Below are positions 7,408 to 16,596 of a stretch of 64,000 bases of DNA, piece by piece (positions within the stretch are counted from its first letter, which is position 1; each line of letters opens with the position of its first letter). The stretch is taken from assembly GCF_037478135.1 (NCBI RefSeq), contig NZ_JBBHDV010000007.1:114531-178530 (forward strand), read 5' to 3'. The DNA comes from Denitratimonas sp037478135 (GTDB lineage: Bacteria; Pseudomonadota; Gammaproteobacteria; Xanthomonadales; Xanthomonadaceae). Below the pieces are notes generated by a model, which saw only the letters and a program-made list of their open reading frames with translations, had not been told where the DNA came from and ran no database searches. The translations under genes were made by a program, and so were the position numbers.

Positions 7408-10215
7408 CTAGTCGTCTTCCTCGCGTGCGAACACGATGCCGCGTTCGTCGCGCACCATGCCTTCCATCAACGTCCGCAGCTCGGCTTCGCGGGCCAGCGC
7501 GGCCGGATCATCCGGCGGGCTTTCCGGCAGCACCGGCACGCTGGCGGCGGGTGATTCGACAGCGCCTTCCGGGCGGAACTTGATGATCTGCTTCCACGAG
7601 CGGGTCAGCGCATCGGCGAACACCAGCAGCAGGTCGCCGGCCTGGGCCATGCGCAGAGCGTGATCGATGGCCTGCTGTTCGTCCTGGATTTCCTCGATGC
7701 AGGCGGCATCCACACCGGCCTCGACCAGGCCACGCAGCAGCAGGCGCGGCACTTCGTCGCCATCGCGGCCGCGCAGATTGTCGTCACGCCGGCAGATGTA
7801 GTGGTCGAACTTGCCGGCAGCGGCGCGCGCGATTTCGAAGATGTCCTCGTCACGCCGGTCACCGGGCGCGGCCAGCACCACGATGCGGCGGCCGGTGACA
7901 TCCAGACGTTGCGCCAGATCGGCCATCGCGGCGATGGCGTGGGCGTTGTGGCCGTAGTCGAACAGCACCTTGAACGGGTGTTCGTCGAACACGTTCATGC
8001 GGCCCGGCGCCTGGAAGAAGGTGGTGTCGAAGGTGCGCAGGCCCTGGCGGATCGCATCCAGCTTGATGCCCAGCGAGAACGCCATCGCGGCGGCGAACAT
8101 CGCGTTCTGCACGTTGTGCATAGCGCGGCCTTCGAGCGTGGCCGGCACCAGATGGGTCCACAGCAGCGGGATGTGGCTGCCCTTGTCGTACAGCGTGATC
8201 ATCTGGCCATTGATGCCGGCCTCCAGCGCGCAGGCGCGGCCACCGGCGCGGATGTGCTCGCGCACCAGCGGATGCGAAGGGTTGGTGCTGACGTAGCAGA
8301 TGGTCTTGGCGTCCACGTAACCGGACATCTTCAGCACCAGCGGGTCATCGGCATTGAGCACGGCGCAGTCGGTCGCCACTTCCACCACGATGCGCTTGAC
8401 CGGGGCCAGTTGTTCCAGGGTGTCGATGCCCTTCAGGCCGAGGTGGTCGGACTGCACGTTCAGCACCGCGCCGACGTTGACTTCGGATACACCCATGCCG
8501 GCGCGCAGCAGGCCGCCGCGTGCGGTTTCCAGCACCGCCAGATCGATCTGCGGATCGGCCAGCACCATGCGTGCCGAGACCGGGCCGGTCATGTCGCCCT
8601 CGACCGTGCGCTGGCCGTCGATGTAAACGCCATCGGTGGTGGTCAGGCCCGGGGTGAAGCCGGCCATCTTGGCGATATGCGCCAGCATCCGCGCGGTGGT
8701 GGTCTTGCCGTTGGTGCCAGTGACGGCGGCAATCGGCACGCGGCTCGGCGCGCCGGGCGGGAACAGCATGTCGATCACCGGGCCGGCGGCGTCGCGCGGG
8801 GTGCCTTCGCTGGGTGCCACGTGCATGCGGAAGCCGGGCGCGGCATTCACTTCGCAGATCGCCCCGCCGATCTTCTTGTAGCTCTCGGCGATATTGGGCG
8901 TGATGAAGTCGACGCCGCCCACGTCCAGCCCGATGGCGCGCACCGCGCGCACCGCCATGTCGCGGTTGTCCGGGTGGATGATGTCGGTGACATCGGTCGC
9001 GGTGCCGCCGGTGGACAGGTTGGCGGTGGAACGCAGGTAGACGATTTCGTCAGGCGCGGGCACCGACTCGGCGGTGTAGCCGACGCGCTGCATCATCTGT
9101 TCGGCCTGGGCGTCGAGCACGATGCGGGTCAGCACCTTCTCGTGCCCGATGCCGCGGCGTGGATCGGCGTTCACGATCTCGACCAGTTCGGCGATGCTGT
9201 GTTTGCCATCGCCCACGACATGACCGGGCGTGCGGCGCGTGGCGGCGACCAGTCCGCCGTTGACCACCAGCAGGCGGTGGTCGTCGCCGGACTGGAAGGT
9301 TTCCACGATCACCGAGCGCGAATGCTCGCGTGCGGCGCGGTAGCCTTCGCGCACCGCTTCGGGCCCCTCGATGCCGATGGTGATGCCACGCCCGTGGTTG
9401 CCGTTGTACGGCTTGGTCACGACCGGCCCACCGAGCCGGCGCGCGGCGCGGATCGCGCCATCCTCGCTCGTCACCAGTTCCTGGCGCGGCACCGGCAGGC
9501 CGAGGGTGGACAGGATGCGGTTGGTTTCCTCCTTGTCGCCGGCCAGCTCCACCGCGATGTGCGGGGTCTTGCCGGTGACCGTGGCCTGGATGCGCTGCTG
9601 GTATTTGCCGTGGCCCAGCTGCACCAGCGAATACTGGTTCAGGCGCAGCGACGGAATCCCGCGATCCTGCGCGGCCTGCACCAGCGAGGCGGTCGAAGGC
9701 CCGAGCGCGCGGCGCTGGGCGTAGCGGATGAAGTCGTCGCGTTCAGTGGCCCAGTCGAAACCCTCCGGCACCGCAACGTGAGTGCGCAGTTCCGGCGGCA
9801 GCAGCGAGCCCAGCAGCTTCAGTGCCAGCTCGCCGGCGGCGATGCCTTCCTCGCGCTGGGTGTATTCGTAGACCACGGTGTAGACGCCGGGCTTGCCGTC
9901 CACGCTGCGGGTCTTGCCGAAGGTGACGTCTTCGCCGGCGATGTTCTGCAGTTCGATCGCGACATGCTCGAACACATGCCCCAGCCAGGTGCCCTGGTCC
10001 TCGCGCAGGCGGCGCACGAAGCCGCCGGGTTCGCGGTAGGAACAGCCGTGTTCGGCCAGCCCCGGCAATGCTTCCAGCAGACCGTTGATGAACCCCTCGC
10101 CCAGCCGCGCCGATGGCCAGTGTTCCAGTTCCCCCAGTTCCAGCTCCAGCCGGATCACCGGGAAATGGGCGTACAACGACGGCCCGACATAGACGGAACG
10201 ATCAACGATGCGCAT
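7408..10215 (-). CDS. cphA: Cyanophycin synthetase
   Basis: 935 residues, within the usual CphA1 range. It polymerises aspartate and arginine into multi-L-arginyl-poly-L-aspartate using two ATP per unit, without a ribosome. Domains in order: N-terminal domain (to about 160), an ATP-grasp domain that adds Asp (GDKEETNRILSTLGLPVPRQ, later GLDVGGVDFI and CEVNAAPGF), then a Mur-ligase-like domain that adds Arg, with P-loop GTNGKTTT at 500-507, ETARGGLLRAG, NVQSDHLGLKG and FDYGHNAHA. The start ATG at 10215 follows an AAGGGG ribosome-binding site. It lies in a minus-strand cluster after cphB (98 bp gap). Confidence 0.97.
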   Translation of the reverse strand: MRIVDRSVYVGPSLYAHFPVIRLELELGELEHWPSARLGEGFINGLLEALPGLAEHGCSYREPGGFVRRLREDQGTWLGHVFEHVAIELQNIAGEDVTFGKTRSVDGKPGVYTVVYEYTQREEGIAAGELALKLLGSLLPPELRTHVAVPEGFDWATERDDFIRYAQRRALGPSTASLVQAAQDRGIPSLRLNQYSLVQLGHGKYQQRIQATVTGKTPHIAVELAGDKEETNRILSTLGLPVPRQELVTSEDGAIRAARRLGGPVVTKPYNGNHGRGITIGIEGPEAVREGYRAAREHSRSVIVETFQSGDDHRLLVVNGGLVAATRRTPGHVVGDGKHSIAELVEIVNADPRRGIGHEKVLTRIVLDAQAEQMMQRVGYTAESVPAPDEIVYLRSTANLSTGGTATDVTDIIHPDNRDMAVRAVRAIGLDVGGVDFITPNIAESYKKIGGAICEVNAAPGFRMHVAPSEGTPRDAAGPVIDMLFPPGAPSRVPIAAVTGTNGKTTTARMLAHIAKMAGFTPGLTTTDGVYIDGQRTVEGDMTGPVSARMVLADPQIDLAVLETARGGLLRAGMGVSEVNVGAVLNVQSDHLGLKGIDTLEQLAPVKRIVVEVATDCAVLNADDPLVLKMSGYVDAKTICYVSTNPSHPLVREHIRAGGRACALEAGINGQMITLYDKGSHIPLLWTHLVPATLEGRAMHNVQNAMFAAAMAFSLGIKLDAIRQGLRTFDTTFFQAPGRMNVFDEHPFKVLFDYGHNAHAIAAMADLAQRLDVTGRRIVVLAAPGDRRDEDIFEIARAAAGKFDHYICRRDDNLRGRDGDEVPRLLLRGLVEAGVDAACIEEIQDEQQAIDHALRMAQAGDLLLVFADALTRSWKQIIKFRPEGAVESPAASVPVLPESPPDDPAALAREAELRTLMEGMVRDERGIVFAREEDD

Positions 10216-10313
10216 GGTTTACCCCTTCTGCTTCAACTCCCCGTGAGCATTGCAGGATGCCCAAAACCGCCGGGCGGGGAAACCATGCGCGGATGATTCG
10301 CGCACGGTGCAGC

Positions 10314-11150
10314 TCAGGAGGGCTGCAACAGTCCGGCCGAAGCCCTGCGCGTATGCAGGTTGAAGGTGGCGCCGCGCACCAGAATGTGGACACGCAGACC
10401 GATCAGGCAGACCGGGTCGTTCTCGTCGGCCTGCGCCATCGAGGAGAACTCGGCACCCTCGGCATCGACCACGGTGACCGCGCCGGAGCCTTCGACATCC
10501 AGCGTGTTGTCCGGGCCGATGAAGGCGGCGGTGTCTTCGTCCAGCCCGATGCCGACCGAGAACGGGTTGTAGGCCAGCGCCGTGACCAGACGGCCGAGGC
10601 GGTCGCGCTGGCGGAAGTGCTGGTCGATGATGAAACGGTTGGTCAGGCCCAGACCCGGTGCCAGACGCACGCTGTCGGCGCGCGGCGAACTGCCCTCTGT
10701 GCCGAACGCGATCATGTGCTCGGACAGGATGCTGGCACCGGCGCTGGTGCCGCCGACGGTCACCCCGGCGGCGTTGGCCTGGCGGATCATCTTGGCGGCG
10801 CGGGTGCCGCCCAGGATGGTGGACAGGCGCAGCTGGTTGCCGCCGGTGAAGAACACCCCGGTGGCGTGCGCGATGCGTTCCAGCCAGCCTTCGTTGTCGC
10901 CGTCGGCGCGGGTGGAAAAGTTCAGCGAAGTGACGTGCGCGGCACCGATGTCGGTGAAGATCTTCTCATAGCGCGGGCCGGTGTCTTCCAGCCGGCTGGC
11001 GGTCGGGATCACGACGATATTGGCATCACGGCCGCCGCACAGGCGCACGAAGCGCTTGAGGATGCGCGGATCGTGTTCCTTTTCCTCGGCTCCGCCGATC
11101 GGCACGATCCAGCCACGCTCATCGCCCTCGGCGACCTTGCTCGGACACAT
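10314..11150 (-). CDS. cphB: Cyanophycinase
   Basis: 278 residues, a serine exopeptidase of family S51 that cuts cyanophycin into beta-Asp-Arg dipeptides. The nucleophile is S136 in GGTSAGAS, and the FTGGNQ block before it and the downstream DQHFRQRDRLGRL block are typical of the family. No signal peptide is visible, so it is the cytoplasmic type that recycles the cell's own polymer. It sits between iadA (115 bp upstream) and cphA (98 bp downstream), so synthesis and degradation are encoded together. Confidence 0.96.
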   Translation of the reverse strand: MCPSKVAEGDERGWIVPIGGAEEKEHDPRILKRFVRLCGGRDANIVVIPTASRLEDTGPRYEKIFTDIGAAHVTSLNFSTRADGDNEGWLERIAHATGVFFTGGNQLRLSTILGGTRAAKMIRQANAAGVTVGGTSAGASILSEHMIAFGTEGSSPRADSVRLAPGLGLTNRFIIDQHFRQRDRLGRLVTALAYNPFSVGIGLDEDTAAFIGPDNTLDVEGSGAVTVVDAEGAEFSSMAQADENDPVCLIGLRVHILVRGATFNLHTRRASAGLLQPS

Positions 11151-11265
11151 GCTTGCACTTCCCCTGCTGCTGCCGCCGGACGTGGCGGCCGGTGATTCTT
11201 GCCGCGTTTTGCCTGATTGCCAAGCTCCGCAGGCGCGGGAACCGGACCGGGTTCAAGCTTTTGCC

Positions 11266-12465
11266 TCAGTCTGCGGCGCGCTCGAAACTGCCGTGCAGGC
11301 AGGTTTTTCCACCGCGCCGGTGCAGCCGGCCGCGTGCGATCACGTGCAGCGCGCGGTGCTGTTCATCCAGACAGACCAGGTCGGCATCGGCGCCGATCGC
11401 GATACGGCCCTTGCCGGCCAGACGCAGCGTACTGGCCGCGTTCGAGGTGAACACCGGCAGCGCCTGCGCCAGCGGCACGCCGCGGTCAAGCAGTTCGCCG
11501 AGCGTTTCCAGCAGCGCGCCGGGTTTGCCGACATCCATGCCGCAGACCTTGCCCTCGTCGTCGAAGCACGGCAGGCAGCCGCCGGCATCGGAACTGATCG
11601 TCAACCGCTGCGGCGGCGCGCCTTCGTCGTGGTAGCGGATGAAGGCATCGGCCGCGCTCCAGGCGTCCTCGCCCTCTTCCACCGGAAATGCGGTGACATC
11701 GACCGGCACACCGCGGCGTGCCAGTTCCAGCGACTCGTCGAACAATGCGCGGCGGCGGTTGACGTGGGTCGGCTGGAACACGCGCGGCGGCAGCTCGCTT
11801 TGCTCCAGCGCACGGCGCACCAGATCCAGGCCGCGCGGGCCATCGCCCAGGTGCAGATGCAGCAAACCGGCCTTGCCGGTCATCAGCCCGGCCACATGCG
11901 CCTCGGAGGCGATGCGCAGCAGTTCGTCCAGGGTCGGCTGGCTGGAACGGTGATCCGACAGCGCCAGCTCACCGACGCCGATCAGCGGTTCCAGAAACAC
12001 CAGATCGCCGCGCACCGAGCCGGTCAGCGTCGCCGGCGGCAGGTGGTAACCGCCGCAATGGCCGAAGGCCGACAGCCCTTCCTCGCGCAGCGCGTAGATC
12101 GTGGCCAGCAGTTCGCGCGGGCCGCGCGCGATATCGTCGGTGCCCAGCAGGCCGATCACCGTGGTGATGCCGCCACGGGTGTAATGCGACAGTGGCAGCG
12201 CCGGCACCCGGCTGCGGAAACCGGCTTCACCGCCACCGCCGGTGACATGCACATGGCCGTCGATCAGGCCGGGAATCAGGCGCCGGCCTTCCAGATCCAG
12301 CACCTGCGCACCGAGACTGGCCGGCAGTTCGGCCCGGTCACGACCGATCCACAGCACCTTGCCGCCACCCAGCAGCAAATGGCACAGACCGCGTGGATCG
12401 GGCGCATGCAGATCGGCATTGTGCAGCGCGATCAGCGGGGCATCGGGCAGGACGGGCAGGGACAC
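11266..12465 (-). CDS. iadA: Isoaspartyl dipeptidase (beta-aspartyl peptidase)
   Basis: 399 residues, an amidohydrolase-superfamily metallopeptidase of the IadA type (M38). It hydrolyses beta-aspartyl dipeptides such as the beta-Asp-Arg released by CphB, giving free Asp and Arg. Metal ligands are visible as H71 and H73 in GLIDGHVHV, with later conserved blocks FQPTHVNR and ISSDAGG. The start is GTG at 12463-12465. The position directly upstream of cphB makes cyanophycin breakdown its probable main job. Confidence 0.94.
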   Translation of the reverse strand: MSLPVLPDAPLIALHNADLHAPDPRGLCHLLLGGGKVLWIGRDRAELPASLGAQVLDLEGRRLIPGLIDGHVHVTGGGGEAGFRSRVPALPLSHYTRGGITTVIGLLGTDDIARGPRELLATIYALREEGLSAFGHCGGYHLPPATLTGSVRGDLVFLEPLIGVGELALSDHRSSQPTLDELLRIASEAHVAGLMTGKAGLLHLHLGDGPRGLDLVRRALEQSELPPRVFQPTHVNRRRALFDESLELARRGVPVDVTAFPVEEGEDAWSAADAFIRYHDEGAPPQRLTISSDAGGCLPCFDDEGKVCGMDVGKPGALLETLGELLDRGVPLAQALPVFTSNAASTLRLAGKGRIAIGADADLVCLDEQHRALHVIARGRLHRRGGKTCLHGSFERAAD

Positions 12466-12498
12466 GGCGGGTGCCTCGGTTGCAGTGCGGGAAAGGTA

Positions 12499-13365
12499 TC
12501 AGTCGGCCACAGCGCGGCGCGGATCCTGGCCGCTGCCGCAGTGGTCGAAGCGCAGCGGGATCGCGTGGCTGCCCAGCACGGCGGCGAACTGGCGCTGGCG
12601 CATCTGGAAGTGTTCGTAGGCCTGGGAAATCCGCTCCGCGTCGATACCGCGCGGCGCGAAACCGGCTTCCGACCACAAGGGCAGATCCATCAAGGCGATG
12701 CGTGCCTCGCCCTGGTTCCAGTGCAACAGCGGTTCGGGCGGGGCATCCAGCCATTCCTCGCGCTCGGGCGTCAGCAGCGCGGTTTCGATCAGCGGCCACA
12801 GCGGGCCGATGCCGGCGTGTTCGTACTGCATCGCGGTCATCGCCAGCAGATCGTTGAGGCTCAGATAACGCACGTGCTCCAGCGGCGTGCCGAACGCCTG
12901 CTGCGCGTACAGCGCGGTCGCAGCCTGGGCCATGCCGGTTTCCAGCAGCACCTCCTCCATTTCCCGCCCGACCGCGACCACTGCATCGGCCTCGCCCTGC
13001 AGCACGAACGGCACCAGCCGCAGCGGGCCTTCACGCAGCACCGGGTCCGGCGTCAGGCCACGCGGCATCTCGCCTTCATGGCTGCCAAAACCCAGCACCC
13101 GCGCCATGCCACGCCCGGGCGCGCGTTCCACCAGCTCGGCCAGGGTGGCGTGCAGCGGCCAGCCCGGACGCAACAGTTCGGCCGGATCGAAAGCAGCGGC
13201 GGCCACACCCAGATCCAGTTGTTCGACACCCGGCAGCAGGCGCGCCAGATCGGCAGCGACATGACCGGCCAGCTCCGCTGCCTGATCGCGCGCCAGCGTG
13301 GGCTGGCTCAACGTGGCCGAACACTCCAGCGCCAGGGCGCCGTAATTGCACAAAGAAGAGGACAT
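12499..13365 (-). CDS. Unknown protein heading the cyanophycin cluster
   Basis: 288 residues from the ATG at 13365; longer in-frame starts would run through the divergent promoter region. I do not recognise a family. It has no signal peptide or transmembrane helix. It is rich in Leu, Ala and Glu with several short predicted helices, and has notable blocks such as RVLGFGSHEGEMPRG and LFAQ-like LYAQQAFGTPLEHVRYLSLNDLLAMTAMQYEHAG, ending in RFDHCGSGQDPRRAVAD. It is 33 bp upstream of iadA on the same strand, which suggests one operon with iadA, cphB and cphA. A role in cyanophycin turnover or its control is inferred only from position. Confidence 0.75.
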   Translation of the reverse strand: MSSSLCNYGALALECSATLSQPTLARDQAAELAGHVAADLARLLPGVEQLDLGVAAAAFDPAELLRPGWPLHATLAELVERAPGRGMARVLGFGSHEGEMPRGLTPDPVLREGPLRLVPFVLQGEADAVVAVGREMEEVLLETGMAQAATALYAQQAFGTPLEHVRYLSLNDLLAMTAMQYEHAGIGPLWPLIETALLTPEREEWLDAPPEPLLHWNQGEARIALMDLPLWSEAGFAPRGIDAERISQAYEHFQMRQRQFAAVLGSHAIPLRFDHCGSGQDPRRAVAD

Positions 13366-13437
13366 GAACAGCAGAGCAGGCGGGGAACGGGGCGCTACAG
13401 TACCATCGCCTCCCCTTTTCCTGATCGATGCCACACG

Positions 13438-14355
13438 ATGCCCGCCGCGCTGCGCCTGGAGTTCCGTGCCCTGCTGGAGCTGTACCTGATCCCCGGCCTG
13501 ACCGCGCTGATGCCTTGGCCGCTCGGCTTCCGCTGGCTGCGCTTCTGCTCCCGCTTCGCCTTCCTCTACCGCAACGAATGGCAGGCCGCACTGGCGCAGG
13601 CACGGCAGTTCGTCGACGTTGGAGATGAAACGCTCTGGGCGCGGCAGTTCCGGTTGTGCCGGCTGGTGGATCATGCCGACTTCTGGATCAGCCGCACCCG
13701 CTCGCGCCGCTGGCTGCGCCACCACACGGACATCGCGCAGGACTGGCCGCAACTGGAGACGCCGGCGGTGGGGGTGTTCTTCCATGTTTGCCCGGGACTG
13801 TGGGCGATGCGCTCACTGCGTGAACAAGGCGTGGAAACCTCGGTGCTGGCCGGACATTTCAGCCGACGTTCGATGGGCGGCTCGCGTCTGGCCTACTGGT
13901 ATGGCGTGCTGCGCCTGAACGAGCTGCAGCGGGTTTCCGGCGGCCCGCTGATCTTCTCGCCGGGCACAGTGCGCCAGGCCCAGGGAATGATCGCGCGCGG
14001 CGGATGGGTGGCAGGAACGCCGGACGTGCCGCCGACTGAAACCGCACTTGGCAGCCCGGTGACACTGTTCGGCCACCCGGCGCATTTTGCCGAGGGTCTG
14101 TTGCTGATCGCACGCCGCGCGCAGGTTCCGGTGGTGGTGTTCACCCTTGGGCTGGACCTGGCCACCGGACGGCGGAGGCTGGAAGTGCTCGGCGTGCATG
14201 AGGCCGATGCGCCCGGCCTGTTGCAGCACATCGCCTCGCACTGGCAGCGGCTACTGTGCGAGCGCTCCTGGGGCTTCATGCTGTGGTCCTTCATGCCCTC
14301 GTGGTTCGATACACCGCTGCAGGTGACACAGGCGGCGCAAGCCGCTCCCGGGTAA
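13438..14355 (+). CDS. LpxL/HtrB-family acyltransferase-like protein with altered active site
   Basis: 305 residues. The N-terminus has a hydrophobic anchor segment (about 12-45) and the body resembles the lysophospholipid/lipid A acyltransferase (LpxL/HtrB) family. The region that should carry the H-x4-D/E catalytic pair reads FFHVCPGLW: H116 is present, but the residue five positions on is L121, not an acid. The second half has the family-like GGWVAGTPDVPP block and a C-terminal WGFMLWSFMPSWF segment. It is divergent from the cyanophycin cluster and 101 bp upstream of the thiolase. It may have lost transferase activity or use a different acid. Confidence 0.7.
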   Translation: MPAALRLEFRALLELYLIPGLTALMPWPLGFRWLRFCSRFAFLYRNEWQAALAQARQFVDVGDETLWARQFRLCRLVDHADFWISRTRSRRWLRHHTDIAQDWPQLETPAVGVFFHVCPGLWAMRSLREQGVETSVLAGHFSRRSMGGSRLAYWYGVLRLNELQRVSGGPLIFSPGTVRQAQGMIARGGWVAGTPDVPPTETALGSPVTLFGHPAHFAEGLLLIARRAQVPVVVFTLGLDLATGRRRLEVLGVHEADAPGLLQHIASHWQRLLCERSWGFMLWSFMPSWFDTPLQVTQAAQAAPG

Positions 14356-14456
14356 GCACCGGGCGCATCCACCGTTCACCACCGTCCACCGTTCGCCACC
14401 GTATGGGCACTGCGTTATGATTCCGAATCCCGCCACGTGACGCGTCGAGTGCAACG

Positions 14457-15743
14457 ATGAGCAAGACCCGCCCCCTGAATCCCGTCGGCGTGATCGGCGG
14501 GGTGCGCATTCCGTTCTGTCGCAACAACACCGCCTACTACGACGTCGGCAATCTGGGCATGTCGATCCGCACCCTGGGCGCGCTGGTGGAACGCTTTGAT
14601 CTGCATGGCACGCATCTGGGTGAGGTGGCGATGGGTGCGGTGCTGAAGCACTCCTCGGACTGGAATCTGGCGCGCGAGGCGACGCTGTCCTCGGGGCTGG
14701 CGCCGACCACGCCGGGCCTGACGATGCAGCGCGCCTGCGGCACCAGCCTGGACACCATCATCACGGTCGCCAACAAGATCGCCACCGGCCAGATCGAGGC
14801 CGGCATCGGCGGCGGTTCGGACACCACTTCGGATGTGCCGATCGCGGTCAACAAGTCGTTGCGGCGGCGTCTGCTCGATCTCAACCGGGCGCGCAGTTTC
14901 GGCCAGCGGCTGAAGGCGCTGAAGGGGTTTTCGCCGGCCGAACTCAAGCCCGAATTCCCCGGCGTCGGCGAACCGCGTACCGGCAAGAGCATGGGCGAAC
15001 ACTGCGAACTGATGGCGCGCGAGTGGGATATCGCCCGCGCCGATCAGGACCAGCTGGCCTACGACTCGCACCGCAAGGCCGCCGCCGCCTACGAACGCGG
15101 TTTCTACGAAAACCTGGTGGTGCCGTTCCGTGGCGTGGCGCGCGACAACATCCTGCGCCCGGACACCACGCCGGAAAAGCTGGCCACGCTCAAGCCCGCC
15201 TTCGACCGCCATTCCGGCCATGGCACGCTGACTGCCGGCAACTCCACGCCGCTGACCGATGGCGCCTCGGCGGTGCTGCTGGGCAGCGAGGAATGGGCCC
15301 GTTCACGCGGGCTGGAAGTGCAGGCATGGATCGTCGATGCGCAGGTCGCGGCGGTGGACTTCGTGCATGGCGAAGGGCTGCTGATGGCACCGGCTTGGGC
15401 CGTGCCGCAGATGCTGGCGCGCCACGGATTGAGCTTGCAGGATTTTGATTTCTACGAGATCCACGAAGCCTTCGCGGCGCAGGTGCTGTGCACGCTGCGG
15501 GCTTGGGAATCGGACAGCTTCTGCCGCGACAAGCTCGGTCTGGAAGGAGCACTGGGCAGCATCGATCCGGCCAAGCTCAATGTCGTGGGCTCCTCGCTGG
15601 CCTTGGGGCATCCGTTTGCCGCCACTGGCGCCCGCATTGTCGCCACGCTGGCCAAGCTGTTGCAGGAAAAGGGTTCGGGCCGCGGCCTGATCTCGATCTG
15701 CACCGCCGGCGGCATGGGCGTGACCGCGATCCTGGAACGCTGA
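14457..15743 (+). CDS. fadI: Acetyl-CoA C-acyltransferase (thiolase, FadI type)
   Basis: 428 residues, the length of FadI (436 aa in E. coli) rather than of shorter FadA/AtoB thiolases. It catalyses thiolytic cleavage of 3-ketoacyl-CoA in beta-oxidation. The nucleophile is C94 in MQRACGTS; the second pair is the His of ALGHPFAATG and the Cys of ICTAGGMG. The NEAFA-equivalent reads IHEAFAAQ. No fadJ partner is adjacent; a 29-bp hairpin separates it from the convergent DUF4197 gene. An acetoacetyl-CoA-forming role cannot be excluded. Confidence 0.85.
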   Translation: MSKTRPLNPVGVIGGVRIPFCRNNTAYYDVGNLGMSIRTLGALVERFDLHGTHLGEVAMGAVLKHSSDWNLAREATLSSGLAPTTPGLTMQRACGTSLDTIITVANKIATGQIEAGIGGGSDTTSDVPIAVNKSLRRRLLDLNRARSFGQRLKALKGFSPAELKPEFPGVGEPRTGKSMGEHCELMAREWDIARADQDQLAYDSHRKAAAAYERGFYENLVVPFRGVARDNILRPDTTPEKLATLKPAFDRHSGHGTLTAGNSTPLTDGASAVLLGSEEWARSRGLEVQAWIVDAQVAAVDFVHGEGLLMAPAWAVPQMLARHGLSLQDFDFYEIHEAFAAQVLCTLRAWESDSFCRDKLGLEGALGSIDPAKLNVVGSSLALGHPFAATGARIVATLAKLLQEKGSGRGLISICTAGGMGVTAILER

Positions 15744-15795
15744 TCCGGCCCCTGCGCGGTCCGCAATTCCCGCACCAATTGCCACTCGGATTCTC

Positions 15796-15824
15796 CACCG
15801 CGACCGCCAACACCGGTCGCGGTG
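15796..15824. terminator. Strong hairpin between convergent genes
   Basis: An 11-bp perfect stem, CACCGCGACCG (15796-15806) with CGGTCGCGGTG (15814-15824), around a 7-nt loop. There is no T-run on either side, so it is a likely bidirectional stop or mRNA-end stabiliser between fadI and the DUF4197 gene and not a classical terminator. Confidence 0.55.
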
Positions 15825-15834
15825 AAGTTCCGGT

Positions 15835-16533
15835 TCAACCGCCGAACAGCGATTCCAGCAGACGGCTGCCGCTTTCCACCGGATTGCTGCGGATCGCTTC
15901 CTCCTGCACACCGATGTAGTGGAACAGCCCGTCCAGCGCCTGGTCGGTGACATAGGCGTCCAGATCCAGCGCTTGCGCCGCGTCGCCGCCCTGGCTGCCG
16001 GCGAGCCGGCCCAGCGCACCACCCAGTGCCCCGCCGCCCTGGTCCATCAGGCGCTTGTAGGCCGCGGTGGCTCCGCTGGAGGACGTGGCCTGGGCCACGA
16101 TCGGCAGCAGGCGTTCGCGCAGGGCATCGCCACTGCTGGCGCGGAAATAGTCGGTGGCCGATTGCTTGCCGCCGGTCAGCAAGCCGGCCGCATCGCGTAC
16201 CGACATCTGCCGGATCGCATCGCCGAACACTTCGGCCGCGGCCGGTACCGCCGCCTCGGCGGCCCGGTTCATCGTCAGCTCCAGCTGATCCACATACTGG
16301 CCCTGGCCGAGCTTGCGTGCGGTGCGGGCGATCGCATCCAGCTGTCCGGGCAGGCCGATGCGTACCGCCGGATCTTCAAGAAACCCGTCTTCCCGACCCA
16401 GCTGGTTGATCGCGTTCTCCACCCCGCGCGCGAGGGTTTCCTTGACCCCGGAGACCGCCGGCGAGGTGTCCTGCGCCATGACCGGCAGCGCAGGCAGCAG
16501 CAGACAACAGACAAGAAGGACAAAGCGCGACAT
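15835..16533 (-). CDS. DUF4197 secreted protein
   Basis: 232 residues. A signal peptide (hydrophobic core LLVCCLLLPALPVMA, cleavage about residue 20 after AMAQ-like VMAQ) is followed by a helical DUF4197 domain (GVKETLARGVENAINQLGREDGF through LDGLFHYIGVQEEAIRSNP). The function of the family is not known; members are periplasmic or envelope-attached. The start is supported by GGAG 7 bp upstream of the ATG at 16533. Confidence 0.88.
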   Translation of the reverse strand: MSRFVLLVCCLLLPALPVMAQDTSPAVSGVKETLARGVENAINQLGREDGFLEDPAVRIGLPGQLDAIARTARKLGQGQYVDQLELTMNRAAEAAVPAAAEVFGDAIRQMSVRDAAGLLTGGKQSATDYFRASSGDALRERLLPIVAQATSSSGATAAYKRLMDQGGGALGGALGRLAGSQGGDAAQALDLDAYVTDQALDGLFHYIGVQEEAIRSNPVESGSRLLESLFGG

Positions 16534-16596
16534 GGCGTGCTCCAGCAGTAGGGGAACCGCGAGTCTACTGCCGCCTTGCCGCCCGCCGCCGCCGGC

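Noticed and set aside
7660..10296. An 878-residue plus-strand open frame
   Set aside because: Antisense shadow of cphA with no recognisable domain; the cphA frame has all its motifs.
13366..13785. N-terminal extension of the unknown cyanophycin-cluster protein
   Set aside because: The frame remains open to 13785 but runs antisense through the acyltransferase gene and has biased composition; the ATG at 13365 is the sensible start.
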